DNA of 64,000 nt from Setomelanomma holmii (lineage: Eukaryota; Ascomycota; Dothideomycetes; Pleosporales; Phaeosphaeriaceae), in NCBI GenBank assembly GCA_010015745.1, contig ML978241.1:81590-145589 (forward strand), read 5' to 3'. Numbering within the stretch: the first letter of the stretch is position 1; each line of letters starts with the position of its first letter. Under the pieces are notes generated by a model. It was not told the origin of the DNA. It searched no databases and saw only the letters and a list, made by a program, of their open reading frames with translations. This document shows positions 47,890-61,011 of this stretch, one piece after another. Position numbers and translations under genes: made by a program.

Positions 47890-48609
47890 ATGCCTTACCT
47901 ACGCACCGCCATGCCTACTGCCATCCACCACGGGCTGCCCTCCCCTAAGAAGGAGCGAGTCTTTTTTGCCAGAGACCCCGTCGAGGGTGTCTCTCGCCCA
48001 GTGAACACCACCGAGTCCTGGGCTGCCTACCACTTCGAGACGCATGCTCAGAAGTGCGCATTCTGTCACAACCCTTACGAAGTCCACCGAAAGCACGAGC
48101 AACTGTGTGACGTCGGCCACCGTCTTGCCCAAGAGGTTACCAAGTTCATCTACAACAAGGCCGACGGCAACACATACTCGACCATCGAGGAAGACAACAA
48201 GCCAGTCCGCGTTGAGATTCCAGCTGGCTACGTCGAGGTTGGCAGCCTGTTGAAGGCCATTGAGCGTAGCCTTCGACATCGATCAAGACGGTCATTCGTT
48301 TCCATGGACAAGAACTACTACGTTGCGCCCCGCACACCCACCACTCCTGTCCAGCGATCACACTCCGTCAAGGTCTCGCAAGAGCCAAAGAGGACCAAAG
48401 CCCCACGACCACGATCCGGAGAAATTGTCGACTGGCCACAGTCAAAGCGCGTGTTGGCTGAAATTAGCAACACTGCCAACTCCAAGCGCGGCTCTCTCTA
48501 CGAGGAGGACATGGCCAAGCGACGCAACGCAAAGCACTACGCCGTTGAGGTCCGCGAGCCAAGTCTCCGCGACATCCGTGACCACCGCTCATCCGGCTAC
48601 TACCGATGA
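47890..48609 (+). CDS. Conserved-looking hypothetical protein with Cys/His cluster
   Basis: An intronless frame of 239 aa starting at ATG 47890 (MPYLRTAMPTAIHHG). The open frame extends 57 codons upstream without a true ATG, so this start is the most likely. Near residue 55 is CAFCHNPYEVHRKHEQLC, a Cys/His arrangement that could bind zinc, followed by a helical segment with DVGHRLAQEV. The C-terminal half is basic and Ser/Arg-rich (RSLRHRSRRSFV, EPKRTKAPRPRS) and probably disordered. Regular codon use and clean composition argue that it is a real gene. I recognise no named family; nuclear or DNA/RNA-associated roles would be guesses. Confidence 0.72.
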   Translation: MPYLRTAMPTAIHHGLPSPKKERVFFARDPVEGVSRPVNTTESWAAYHFETHAQKCAFCHNPYEVHRKHEQLCDVGHRLAQEVTKFIYNKADGNTYSTIEEDNKPVRVEIPAGYVEVGSLLKAIERSLRHRSRRSFVSMDKNYYVAPRTPTTPVQRSHSVKVSQEPKRTKAPRPRSGEIVDWPQSKRVLAEISNTANSKRGSLYEEDMAKRRNAKHYAVEVREPSLRDIRDHRSSGYYR

Positions 48610-51600
48610 ATGACCTTATGCAAGGGGTTTTGCGCCACACTATACTCCACAATGAACAAAACCTTGGTACGCCAACTACAACCACCACCACCTCCTACCG
48701 GTCACACGGTCAACGGTCAAACGACCCGACGCCACGAACCCTCCGCGGACGCTGAAAAAGCTCCGCACCAATCCGCCGCTGTATTTGAGCATGAGCATTG
48801 ACATTTTTGATCGGTGTTTGCTGGCTTTGCGCTGCTATTTACAACTCGAGATGGATTTGGGGATAGGCCCTGCATCTGTTGTGGAGCAGGGCCTGGAACG
48901 ATGATGGTATGCCTCCACCATGATGCGGTGTTGAGGGGAGGAAATCTTGAACCCTAAATCTGGGCATGACGACGGACGAGGAAGACTAGCTAGGATGAAA
49001 ACTTTTAATAGTCACTAAGAAATCAAGGACGATGGATGATATATCACTGTACCATCATGCCTTCCGTGATTTCCGTCTTTCATTTCTTCGTTAGATTGCC
49101 ATGTGACACGAAGACACGTTGTGAACTCGAATGCTCGCCATTCTCATACTGACATAAGTGCACTTTGCAGAGCCCAAACTCTAGCAAGCACCAAAGTATG
49201 CCTCCAGATCCACTCAAGCTCGCCTCGCCGCGCACCCACACGGAGCCAACTTCCGACATCCCACCCCCACCCAACTTTCCAGTCCCTTTGTGCACATCTG
49301 AGACACTCACCCACCAAACCTCATGACTCCCACCACAACACCATCGACCCTGACTCACATCCGCCAATCACGCGCACGCTTCGCGGCCATATCGGGTCAC
49401 ATGGCCCAGGCAATAGATGGATTGGCACAACCGAACACGGGTCTTCGCGCGAACGACACCCTCTACACAAGGCGAACGACACCCTCCTGGATGTATAGGG
49501 TGCACAGTGATGGTCGCCACTAAGGTCCCAGTGTAGTGAAGTCTTGCTCTAGGTAAAGTGTGGCTGCGCATATCTCCCGCACACATAGTTTGGCTATCAG
49601 CGTAGCTGCTCCCATACACACACACACACACACACACACGTCCCACAGACACTATCAGTCTACCACCAACCTGCTTTACGCACCAGAGGCACGGAAACAC
49701 CTTACATCACGACTGAACACCAGGCATCACACCAAGACAACACCCTGAATGTCTGTACCTCGCGCATCGCACTCTCCCATCGCAGCCACAATCTGACTTG
49801 CATGTTGAAGGATGTCGCGAGCGAGCGACGACATCATCAGGTGCTGTGGTGCTGGCCAGGTTTGGAGGTTCAGGGTGTGGTGCGGGGCAGGAACGTCGGT
49901 AGTGTTATCGATAAGGAATGTCGATCGCTGGGAGTTGTGAGTCTTGCTGCAGTGTGTAGTGCTTGAATGAGAGTATTGCAATCGAGGATTATATGTGGGG
50001 TAGGATTATATTGGCTTCGACAGTTAAAGCGACGAATGTGGAAGGAGTGGGAGAGGAAGATGCACTTTCGCTTCTGCTTGTACAACGAGATAGAACCGAC
50101 GATGCTGTCCTTACCTGACGAACCCAGGATACAAATGTCGCACACGGATAATGCTCGTTTTCTCATTTACAAACCATTTACCGAACCAATTGCCCATATT
50201 CTCACACCTCATTGGCTCAAATCCAACATTTCCCTCATACCAACTAGTTTCGCTCGCCTCTCCCACGTCCCCCCGCCTACCATGAAATCTCCATTCTTCC
50301 GTCCAAAGCCGGGCTAACCACGACTATTCCATCTTCAACGGTGTCAAGGTCGGGAAATGCTCCGTCGCCTCACGACTCAAGCCGCGAACACGTCTTCACG
50401 GCAGGCCGGGATCACTTGGTCGGCAATCAAATGTCATTTGGCGTGATCGGCGGTAGCGGCCCAATTGTTGGCTGCTCATCATTGTAGACCTGGGAAGTTG
50501 GAGATGGAGATCTTTGAGATGCGGATGGGAAGGACCGAAAAGCTTCACTTGCTGTCAACATGTGGGGTTGGATTGGATTGGAGGTTGGTGGTGGGAATGC
50601 ATGGATGGGTGTGAGCGGATGTGAGGGAAGGTGGGGAGGAGAGGGTGCGTCATGACGGTGGTGTTTCGGCATATTGAACGAGGTGTTGCGAGGGTTTGCT
50701 GATATGTGCCATTTGATAGAATTGACTGTGGACTTGAGATTATGATGCGAAAAGCAATAGTCGGGCTTTCCAATGTAATCTCTACGCCCAACGCCCCGCT
50801 TCCCCTCAATCGCGAATTGACGGCGGCACTGGTGGGTATGCGGCATCTCGAACACCATATTCACGCAACTCGAAAACAGCTGTCACTTGCTTGCGCAATC
50901 CTCACATCGTTCTCCCAGCGTCTTCCCAGCACCAATCGCACTGGAATCAGGCACATGCTGACCATGCCATCTTAGCGACCTTCAACCCCGCCATCATCAC
51001 CGCGTGCGATAGGTCTCCAATCATTCTCGACGTTCTAGCCCAACGATCATTTGCAGGGATCACTCTGCCTACCTGCATTGGCGAAATGGAGACTCACCGA
51101 CTTTGCTGTTATCATCGGTCCTGCACGTTACTGCAGCCAGCTGCAGCGCGCATGCATTGCAGCCTCACCGGAAGCCACTTTTGACCACTTGTCTACGCTC
51201 GGAATGGGATTGCGATTGTTGATCTTCGGCTTCGACCGCGAAATTAAACGCGCAATGTTGCCAACACATACAGAGTATTGATTGGGACTTGCTCCACATT
51301 CTTGAGCGTTCCTGGTGCCAGCTCGCAGACCCAGCGTTGATCGCCTCGTCGCATCCCAACCTCTTTCGCACAAAAATACCCGCACGCATTCACACTACTG
51401 GTCAATTGCGCTCCTAAGCTTCGGCACTTGCTCGGCTGCCGATGCCAACGTATCGCTCTAACTAGGACCTTCGCTGCCACTCTGCCCAACCTCTCACCAA
51501 GATCACCACGACCATGACCCTAACATCCGGGCATTGCGGAGACAATGCTGCGACCTCTGACAGGCCAGTGCTTGTTTCAAGGAACCGGCAGAAAAAGAGC

Positions 51601-53038
51601 ACGGCATTGGTCAGTTGCTGCGGCGCGCGTGCGGTGGTGTTGCGATGCGGGAACAGAGAGGCGCAGCAAAGCGGCGCAGGGCTGAGCAAGCGTGAACGGT
51701 GGATGTGGAGTTCAGCGACTAGCCGCACGTGAGGTCAGACTATACGATACTGCTGTCTAGACTGGGAAGAGCTGGCGATGTGGAAATTAGGTACACGATG
51801 CTACCGAGGTCGTGTGCGACAAATGCGAGTGTTGAAGAGGGAAGTTGTCCGCTTCTGGGGGCCGTTTGGCGCTCGCGACTTTCCGACCCCACGGTCCAGC
51901 CCTATCTTGAAATAGACGTCATGCGAAGAATACTGCGCCGCGAATGGCTGTTTCGAGATCAAACATTGGATTGCCCAATGAAGAGGGGATTTTCTGCCAG
52001 ACATGGGGTTGGAGAGCATGTTGCAGGTACTGCCTCGAGAACGAGTGGACCGACAAGCTCGGTGGTCTGAGTATTGGGACTTGATAGATGGGAGAGAACT
52101 ATGAATAGCTATCATGACGGAGTGACCGAGACATTCTGTAGGAAGCAGATCTGAGGCGCCTGGAAATTGCACAATGGCGGAGTGCACAACGCGGCACGGT
52201 GTTGGACTTCGTCATTGCGGAGAATGGCTACTAGGTGAGTCTCTTTGGCATGTCCCAAGCTCCGAAAGAAAAGATTCTCGGTACCGCCAATTTCGCGTGT
52301 GCAAGGTGCTACCAACTACTATACCAAGAATCCGGATGTCTTGAATCTGAGCATGGCGGGAGCAGAAAGTATGGAAAGACGGGGGAACTCGCATCGTTGG
52401 AATCGTGTTGGTACGTGAACCAGTGATTGGAGAGCTAGGGTGAGTGCATATGTACACCGGATTCCTGTTTGATTATCGGGACCTTGCAGTTGTATTCCTT
52501 CATCGACGGGTGTAGTCAGGAAGCGCACGTCTCGTGTTTCAAGAATCGTTCTTTGCCGTATGCACAAATTTCAAGATTACGAGGCAACGGCCACTTCGAC
52601 TACCACACGGCTTGCAACCAGAAAATTGCTGCCTATAACGACATTTCTTGGCGAGTACCGTCGTCGCAACATGCTTGTAGCTCAATCTTGGAAGTCGAGG
52701 AGCGATATCAGAAACGGAAGCTCGGGGAAGTATCATGTGGTTCAAGTCTACATGCACGGTAAGGTTAGTCGACTTCTACCAGGTATGCCTCTTTTCGGAA
52801 GGAGTAGCGCGGCATGCAAGTAACGCGTCGCACGGCAGCAACTTATTGTGCGTTTGAAAGGTGCATTGCGGCTCTACATTGCTGCCATTTCGTTCTTCGT
52901 CATACACACATCATTCCATCAACGGACAACAGTCCCAACACGCATCGTACCTTCAACCAATTCCCAAAACCCACCTCCACAACCTCGCATTCTCCCGAGT
53001 TCACCTGCGACCACTACATACCCATCTCAACCGCGACC
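48610..53038. other. 4.4-kb gene-poor region
   Basis: Open frames up to 145 codons occur on both strands, none with a domain or splice-coherent partner. It contains one dinucleotide microsatellite at 49616-49639. Nothing else was identified. Confidence 0.4.
49616..49639. repeat. (AC)12 microsatellite
   Basis: An uninterrupted AC/CA dinucleotide run of 24 bases. Confidence 0.95.
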
Positions 53039-53640
53039 ATGGTCCACCTGATAACCCTCCTCCTCGCCCTCTTCACCACCACTCCCGGCCTCAGCACCCC
53101 AATTCCAGACGGTAACCACTTCGTATCCTTCTTCACCGGGCCAAATTGCTCTAAAATCGCAACGCTTCACTTAATCAAAGGGCAAAGCATCATCGTGCTC
53201 AAGCCTGAACATATATCGGCGTTGCCGTCGCGTATGGGGTCGAGATATCATTGTAAGTGTGCACGGCCGAAGAGGGTGAGTTGTATGGTAGGGAGAAATG
53301 CTGACGAGTCAAGTTTACAGTGAGATATTGTAGGACTACTGAGTGCAAGGAGGGGATGAATGACGATTACTCGGTTGCGCCGGAGGCAAGTTGCTTGAGT
53401 ACCCTGTCTAATGGGAAAGCCGAGACCGGCGGCGAAGGTGGAGTATTGGTAGGGTTTGGGGTAAAGTTATTGGATGAGGGCCGAGTTGTGTGGAGCGCAT
53501 ATGTTGGGAATATGTACTTGCATGGCGATCCGCTCGTTGAGGTGGGCTTTTGGAAAGTGTTTGGGACTGGTATGCATGCTACTTGTATCCTCCTATTCAA
53601 TGAATGTTGTGGGACATTTTTCATCGCAGCGAGTTTGTGA
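53039..53640 (+). CDS. Small secreted protein, effector-like
   Basis: Exons 53039-53252 and 53321-53640 with a 68-nt intron (GTAAGT, TTACAG, phase 1) give 177 aa. The N-terminus MVHLITLLLALFTTTPGLST is a clear signal peptide with cleavage expected around residue 18-20. The mature chain has several cysteines (FFTGPNCS, YCRTTECKEG, EASCLS) and a Gly-rich beta-like C-terminal half (GGVLVGFGVKLLDEGRVVWS). A possible further intron starting with GTATGC at about 53570 would replace the Cys-containing tail with a short end. No known family is recognised. A small secreted Cys-containing protein in a gene-poor stretch fits an effector or secreted antimicrobial, but that is inference. Confidence 0.65.
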
Positions 53641-54459
53641 TGCGTGTGGTTCATCGTGCATTCGTATGCCATTGACCGTCCGGTATCATAGGAGCGGGAA
53701 ATCCTTTGCTCCTGTTGCAACTCATGGTTGACCGTGTAGACTTGCTTGTGGTCCTTCAGCGTTTCTATTCTGGTAGGCGCCGAATAGGATTTCATAGCAT
53801 TATTATTTGATGACTATGGTCTCAGGCCCATACGTGCCCTTCTACCGACTGAGGTCTTCCCAGCGATCCTGGACCCAGGCAACGCAGACCATGGAGTAGC
53901 AGCCATCGTCTCGGCGTCGTAGAATGTAGGGCACATCTGGGAAGTTTTCCTTGTCTCTGAAGAGGATTGAGACGGTATTCCGACTTGAGCGTCTGGCATA
54001 CAGAAGCCACACAATTCCTGCTCCGTCACGATGAAGTTCGTCGGGTCTTCATCCAGAGCAAATGTCCCAATCATCAAATCGGATGCGACGTGATCCATAG
54101 CATCAAAAGTCTGCTCGCACGGCACGCCAACCAATCAGCATTGAGATCCGACAGCCGTCAGCTTTACTTGTTTCATCACTCTCAGCGTTGCTCGAATCCT
54201 GTTGACTTTAGTTGTGCACCATAGGAACCCGTTCGCAACGATGAAATTGTTATTCGTGTTCTGCAGGCATGAATGTAAGTGGGCATTCACAAAAGCAACC
54301 TTTAGAACATATTACCAAAAAGTCAGCCGCGAATTAATATCCAGCTACAGCATTATCGTTCAAACAATCGCCATTACATGCAATCACGTGCATCATCCCG
54401 TTCTATCCCTTCAGCATTACATGAGCATCGAATTGTACTCTGCTATCATCACCACCCGC
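53641..54459. other. Spacer between convergent genes
   Basis: About 0.8 kb with no supported gene. Confidence 0.45.
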
Positions 54460-56317
54460 TCACGGCTGCACCATGTACAGCTCCGGATACGCCGCCTTGA
54501 TGATGTCCGCGCCCTTCTCACCAATCATATACACGGAGTTCTGAATCCTGCAATCGGGAATGACAGGAATGATCGATGCATCAATGACGCGCAAGTTCTG
54601 CGCACCATACACCTTGAGCTCCGCATCAACAACACCTTGCTCAACGTCCTTGCCAAGTCTGCACGTGCCGCAAGGATCTGAGCGAAGTCAGTACAAGGCA
54701 CACATTTGAATAGGCTATGGTGATAGTTGTGGACGTGACTTACGGAAACCGGTCTGACTCCTCTCCAGAACCGCCTTGTTCATGGCCTCTTCACTATGTC
54801 TTGGCAACGGCCACGCGTAGTCTTCACCGATGACATCTTTCATGCCTTCACCTGTGGTCAGGATATCATCGACCATACGGCATCCCTCGCGCATGGCGAT
54901 GAGATCGAGATCGTTGGAGAAGAAGTTGATGTTGATCAACGGCTGCTCAAGTGGATTGGTGGAATTGAGCTTCACGTAGCCATTCTGCGAGAGAGGACGC
55001 AGGAGATCAACAATGACGGTCATGTAAGAGCCGTTTGGTGGCGTCGGAATGTGCCATTGAAAAGCGTCAGAGAACATGGGCTACGTGATGTAAGTTGTGA
55101 GAAAATTGTGAAGGAGAGGATGTACTTACGACAGAGTCAATCTCGAAATGCGGCTGCCCACCAGGCCCGAAAGGATCAACGCCGCCGTTCTTGGCCTTGT
55201 ACTCAACATACTCCTTGCTCGTCTCCAGATACTTGTCGATCCTTGGGAAGCCAACAAGCTCGAGCAATCCACTTGCAATCGGGCCGGTACGGTCCTTGCG
55301 GTACTTGTCGATAGCGGCAGAGTGCGCAGGGCCAGGGCGGATGATGTGGTCTTCGGCACCGTAGCCGTCCTTGAGCTTACGCACATATGGCATAATTGGA
55401 TGGTCAAGCAAGTTCTACCCCACATGCTCGGAGACAACTACCGCAGTGATTCCATGCTTCGCCAATTCTTCTTTAGGACCGATGCCACTCAGCATCAGCA
55501 ATTTCGGCGTCTCGTACACGCCTTGGCTGACAACAACCTCGTGATTGGCTTCGAAAGTGAGTTCTGTCTCACCATCAACAAGCACACTTACACTCGTTGC
55601 TTTTGTGCCATCAAAGTTGATCCTTTTCGAGTATGTCGAAGCGAGAATAGTGACGTTCGGCTTTCCCTTGAGGAAAGAGCCGGATGTAGACCGTATGCCC
55701 TGGTAGATCGTCTCCATAGAGTGCGTCAGGCCGTGCATGGCGCCCGAGTAGATGTCCTCAGACACCTTCTCGCCTTTGCTAACCCAAGCCTTCGTGAGCG
55801 CATCACGGAAAGGCTTGAGCTCGGGAACAAGGGCTGCATGGCTGACGTCGAGCGGGCCGTTGCGACCGACTTCGGCGAAGGCGACGTCGTACAAGCCCCC
55901 ATCATCGTGATAGTTCACGGGCTTCTTCAAGTACTCTTTGACGCTATCGTAAGACCAATCTTCACCGCCAAACTCTTTCCAATCATCATACGTTTCCTTA
56001 CTTCCTGGCACCCAAGTGAAGTAGTTGAGACAGCTGCTTCCACCCAGTGCTTTGCCCCGCGTGTTAGGCTTCTCAACACGCTCGTAGTCGGGACGCGCAA
56101 TCATGGTAGTCTTGAACGCCCAATCGTGCTTAGAGCCTCGAAGAGAGAAAGCGGACGATGGTGTCGCGATGGCATCGACATCGAGCGGGTTGCCGATACC
56201 GGCTTCAATGACGAGAATAGAGACGTTGGGATTCTCAGCGAGACGACCTGCAACGACATTGCCAGCTGTGCCGCCACCGACAATGATGAAGTCGAACTTG
56301 GTGGGAAGGGGAGCCAT
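54460..56317 (-). pseudogene. GMC oxidoreductase with one premature stop
   Basis: Three exons on the minus strand, 56317-55130, 55080-54744 and 54677-54460, with introns of 49 and 66 nt (GTAAGT donors), would encode 580 aa. The N-terminal FAD dinucleotide site is intact (FDFIIVGGGTAGNVVAGRL). The GMC signature GGSSCLNYFTWVPGS and the C-terminal HPCGTCRLG with the catalytic His are present, followed by NLRVIDASIIPVIPD. At codon 301 a TAG (55417-55415) sits in VSEHVG-stop-NLLDHP, where GMC proteins normally have Gln (CAG). A single C-to-T change explains it, and no intron can remove it without losing the conserved NLLDHP. Everything else is open and spliceable, so inactivation is recent, or the base is an assembly error. 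The substrate class (alcohol, sugar, choline) cannot be told. Confidence 0.85.
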
Positions 56318-57181
56318 TGTATGTGGTATGTAATAGACGAGGACGAGTAGAGTACCTGGCGGCTAATAGATTATGATTATGTGAGAGATATGTATTGCTG
56401 GAGGCTGAAGCTGAATTCACTGAGGTTATGATTTGTTGATATGTCTCTGATATTGGCAGCGCACAGCAAGCTTTATACGTCCTTTAGTCTTGACTCTTGA
56501 TCTACCCAGCGAGCGGCGATGATGCCATCGGGTTACTCATTCGCCAACTCAGGTCAACATCTCATCGAAACAAGGTCGCGATGACGTCTCGCGGCTCTGT
56601 GTCTGCATGCCATAAGCGTGGTTCCCGTATTCAGCTCACGGATAGAAGCGATTGATACAGCGATAAGCCTCCCTGTCTTCACCATGCGCAACCCGAGGAT
56701 AAAAAGTATAGTCTTTGGACAAGTGACATTACATGCTACCACTCGTGGGAATAGTTATTGTAAGCCCAGGGCACCTTGCATGGTCACGTGGATCATCCAC
56801 CAGCCAATCAGCCCACCACTTCATGTATATAAGCTTAGGCTACGGACATCTCAGTCCACAACACTTAACACAACACTTAACACACAATACACCCATCTTC
56901 ACACTTCGTCGCCTGCTCTCAACTGCTTACAGTTATTGTGGCGCTGACGCTGCTGCAGGTAGTGATTACAGTTTTGGTGACTGATGACAGCTAGGTGTGG
57001 CTGACGTGTCTATCTCGTGTATTAGCATGTTCGGACTGCCGAGAACTTCCGAGACTGAGGCCAACCGGGTTCTGGTAAGGCGGCGGGGGCTTCGCAAAGC
57101 GTGATAGTGAATAAGCAACACTTTCCTTGTCGGGTATCGCGCGGCGAATGTTCGGCGAGATCTCGCTCTAGATCAGCCTCA
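56318..57181. other. Spacer, no gene seen
   Basis: About 0.86 kb upstream of the GMC gene. A short direct repeat (AACACTTAACACA) occurs near 56862-56886. No gene was found. Confidence 0.45.
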
Positions 57182-57830
57182 TCATAGTCGCATCTCATAC
57201 TCAAACTCGACCCTCGCTCCAAACGCAAATAAGATCCTTTCATCTGGAGGCTTTGCCACAGCCTCGATATCCCAAAATGAGTTACCTTGATCAGGCTCGA
57301 GGTACAGGAAATTGACATCACCTACTACCTCGTTCGATACAGGAAGCAACGGACCCCCATACGTGTACGTTTCCTCATCGCGCCTCGTGAACACCCAAAA
57401 GTCATGAATCTGTGTTTTGAAGATGTATAGATCTTAGCCGTCTGGCTGGTCAGGAAGCTTGACATGAATCTCGAGAATGGAACTGGCGAGTCCAGGTAGT
57501 TCGCCATATTTAGCATGACCCAGAGTATGACCGCCAAGGTGAAAAAAGACGCGGGAATTTCTGCGTGATTGTGAGCTTGACGGAACAACATTCTGGGTGG
57601 GGTGCGTACGTGGCGAACGGATATGGAGATACGTCGAGTTCATAGACTGTAAGGAGTTGATCTTCCCCCTTCACCCGAGTGAAGTGTGCTGGATTATCGC
57701 CTGGAACCTTGTGGCGATTAGGCCCGGATACGTCATCTGTGATAACCTGTTGGAGTCGCAGAGACGGGGCTGCCAGAGTAAACGCGGCTATGAGGGGTGC
57801 GATGAGCAGACCGCAGGATTGAAACTTCAT
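57182..57830 (-). pseudogene. Secreted protein gene with one premature stop
   Basis: Two exons, 57830-57610 and 57560-57182, with a 49-nt intron (GTACGC, ACGCAG), form a 199-codon reading. It starts with a signal peptide (MKFQSCGLLIAPLIAAFTLA), then QLLTVYELDVSPYPFA, which recalls the opening of lipid-binding ML/NPC2-like domains, and later FHLGGHTLGHAKYGE. TAA at 57436-57434 (codon 116) follows KLPDQPDG; the same frame continues cleanly with DLYIFKTQIHDFWVF to a normal stop at 57182. A CAA-to-TAA change would account for it. The ML-like reading is weak; the family is otherwise unknown. It is the neighbour of the GMC pseudogene and carries the same kind of single lesion. Confidence 0.65.
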
Positions 57831-60800
57831 GGTCGAGATTGGCGCTCTCTGATGAAATGGCAGGAACGGGGTTGCTGGTGTATCATGGGTGATGCTGAGC
57901 ACTTGTTGCCTTTTCGGTGTTCGAGAATGGCGTGGTTAGTGCGGATTTCTAAGACGTGAGATCAGCCTCGCCTGATTCTAGGGCTGGCAGTGGCTCCTGC
58001 TTGAAACTGGTACACAAGACGTGCAGCGTGAAGTTATTGGTTTTGTTTCTTGTGCTGTGCGGCACAGTCCTCACCCCTCACCCCGCGGTCTCTGTGCTTC
58101 AATCAAGTGCAAACCCGGCTTTGCACGGTGCCAACCTACGACCGACACATCTTTCGCACGCTGCGCAAAGAACAGGGGAGGGATGACGAAAGGAGGCTGC
58201 AACAATGCATGGCCCAAGAATGGTGACTCAATTGAAATTGATGCTTCGTATCATTCAATGTGGCCTTTGCCCAGATCTTCGGAACAGCGGATGACGCCAT
58301 TCCATACTATGTTTGATGTATGTTACAGTATGCCTACATTTCCCGAAGGCTCTTCGTGTTGTCGCCGATAGAAGTGCTGTGGGGCGGCTGGGCTACGCGC
58401 AAGAGACTTTCTGACATTCGAATGATGCTCAGATCACCGACACGTCCATTGAATCCCTTAGACTTCGAGGCGAAGTTCAATAGAGGTCGTAAGTGTTCGC
58501 TTCGTGGGTATGCATATTTCTACTTCTTGCCGCGTTTCGCTTCGAGGAAGAGGACCTGTTTCCGCACTACCAGCTCGTCAGCGTTCTCTGGACCAATCTC
58601 CAAGATATCATCCCCGATGCCCATGAGTATTATATGCAGTCTTTGTAATATCACGTGCGCCGTGCTGGCGGAAGGTGCGATGCGCTCTGGAGCGCTTGAG
58701 GAAGGAACGGAGTGGTCGTACCGATTGGATCGTATTTGAGCATGCTCAGCGGTTGATGCGCTCGCGGCCGTTGCATTGTGCGGTAGTAGCCCGTCATGGC
58801 CATCGAGATGAGCCGTACCATAATGGTACGTGACTTTGCTGTTGGGTGTACGGTCAGCGCATGCCGCAGGAAACTTGGGGCAACAAATTGGTGTAAGGAG
58901 AAACACGTGCGACACGTCCACCGGGCCTGTGTCACTTGTGTAGGGTGTATGGAGATACGCGTACCTTTCTTCGCCATTGCGATACGATGCTGAACGCGAA
59001 GTTGGCGTCGCTGATGGCGATGTCGAAGCTTGAGGTTTCGCAGTTCGAGATTCTGGCGGCAAATATTCGGCCACTTTGCCATTGACCAATCACAGTGCTT
59101 TGAAGCCCGCACTTTCCGCAGATGTCCCTCGAAGCCCACATCCATTCTTCTTCTGCCTTCAATACATCAAGCAGTGTCACTTATCGATCGTGCTCAATGG
59201 TCGTTTTTCAGTCTGATAATCAAATCGATGAACTCAAGGCGCGCGAGCTTACCAGTGCTATGTTCCTGAGGTCTGCGCCATCGTCCGTTTCTGAAAGCAA
59301 TCTAACGTTATATCGCATTGTAATGTCCACATCAATCTATTGTGACCCCCACTTTCTGAATCCATGCGTGGACACTTCCAGTCTCTTCCTCTCGCTGACA
59401 GCTTAATGGTTCCATATCTCCAAGAACTGCATGACTTCTCTCCTGGCCCATCTCCTCACTTCAAATCGACGCTCGAGCCTCGATCATCAAGTCATCCTTA
59501 ATGCTGGAGATTGTTCCGCAAATCTTTTCAAATGCACTTACAAAGTCTCACAGCATACCACCACTGCCTGAACACGTCTACACGGTCTGCACAAAAGTAA
59601 CTACTGCAGCTCGGCTGCATCCATGGGCCGTACAATCCTTCCACGATGCCCGAAGGTCCTCGCTTGGGTTTCCGAAGCGCGTCGTTGCATGAACACGAGA
59701 GCCGGAGGACTGTCGAGTAGTTGAGAGGCTGACTCCACTGCTTCAATATTGTCCGAGAACTTCCCAACGCGAACTTACCGTGTTTCATCTCGGCACTTTA
59801 GGCCGCCAAGATGAGCATCAGAGATGAAATTTGTGTTTGGTGCCGTGGTCGACTTCGAGGCTATCAACAGGACCACCAGCGTGTTCAGATCGAGCTAAAT
59901 ATTTCAATCGTCACTACATATGATTTCGGAACGAGCCAACCAGCAACCCCATGAGACGCCACCTCCCGTCTTATGAAGCTGCAGTATTCAGCTCGCATCC
60001 TGCATCGCTTACTCCAGGTCTGGACAGCCGCCGTCATCCCTCGTCATCGACAACCAGTTGTCGGGAAGTCATATGCGGTGGCCAAGTGTATGTTTCAAAT
60101 TATTGATCCCACCTCCATCCCTCTCGGACCACCCCACGGCGATGCGTCTGTTTCATTTTTGGCACTTGTTTTCGGCGGCTGACAGGAGGTGTCAGAGCCG
60201 GGCAGTGAGTGCCGTGGCCACGTGTTAGTCGGGAAAGGATTGATCTCCCACGCGACGAGTGGCGCGTCATATTGCGCTACATCAGCGCGTTGAAAATAAT
60301 TTCTTGTTCCCTCAAAGAGATGTCGGAGCATATAAACCTTGCAGCTGCATTCATCCGCTACCGGCGGCTATGTAACAACGGTATCAGACATGCGTCCTGT
60401 ATCGCATCGGGGTACACCGCCCGGCTAGCTTTAGCTGCCTGGGAAATGTGTCCGGTAGACACACTGCGATTACGCGTGATCGCCAACTCCTCTGCAATGC
60501 GTATATTTCATTCTTGGCGCCGTACTGACGGCCGCAGATATGGTAAGATCTGGGCCATTGCTTAGGCGCCGTAGATATGCTGGAACGGATGACTAAAGCT
60601 TCACGAACGAAAGGAATGAGATCGCGACGTGGAAGAGTGAAGTAGTAAAGCCACTAAAGTATGTCTCATGACGACACATGGAGAAGTCAGCATATTGCCG
60701 TCCAGGTGTCGGCATGAGTGTGGGTTGTTCTTGGCCCCGTGTCATGGATCTTTCACGATGGAGACGCTAGGAACCTTCTGAAGCGCCTTGCGAGGATGTC

Positions 60801-61011
60801 GTCTCTGTGAAAGGCACAGCAATAAAGGAGAGTGAATAGACTCGACGCAGCATGGTTGATAGATGACGAGGCTCATGGTCACTCAGCCCTCATGACAAGA
60901 CTCGTCACAGCAGCAAAAGCAGCAAAAGCAGCAAAAAGAGCATGAAAGTGCCGTCCGAGCTCGTGCCGCCGCCAGAAGCACGACTCGAAGCAACGCTCAA
61001 ACGCCGGCCAT
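57831..61011. other. 3.2-kb gene-poor region
   Basis: A minus-strand frame at 58520-59089 ends in a protein-like tail (GIGDDILEIGPENADELVVR), and an overlapping frame at 58932-59180 has TSSFDIAISDANFAFSIVSQ. They may be exons of an unresolved or decayed gene, but no consistent splice model emerged. A short AGCAAA repeat lies at 60910-60940. Nothing else was recognised. Confidence 0.4.

Noticed and set aside
55148..56350. A 400-codon plus-strand open frame
   Set aside because: It is the antisense shadow of the GMC oxidoreductase gene, whose motifs, splice sites and codon pattern are all on the minus strand.
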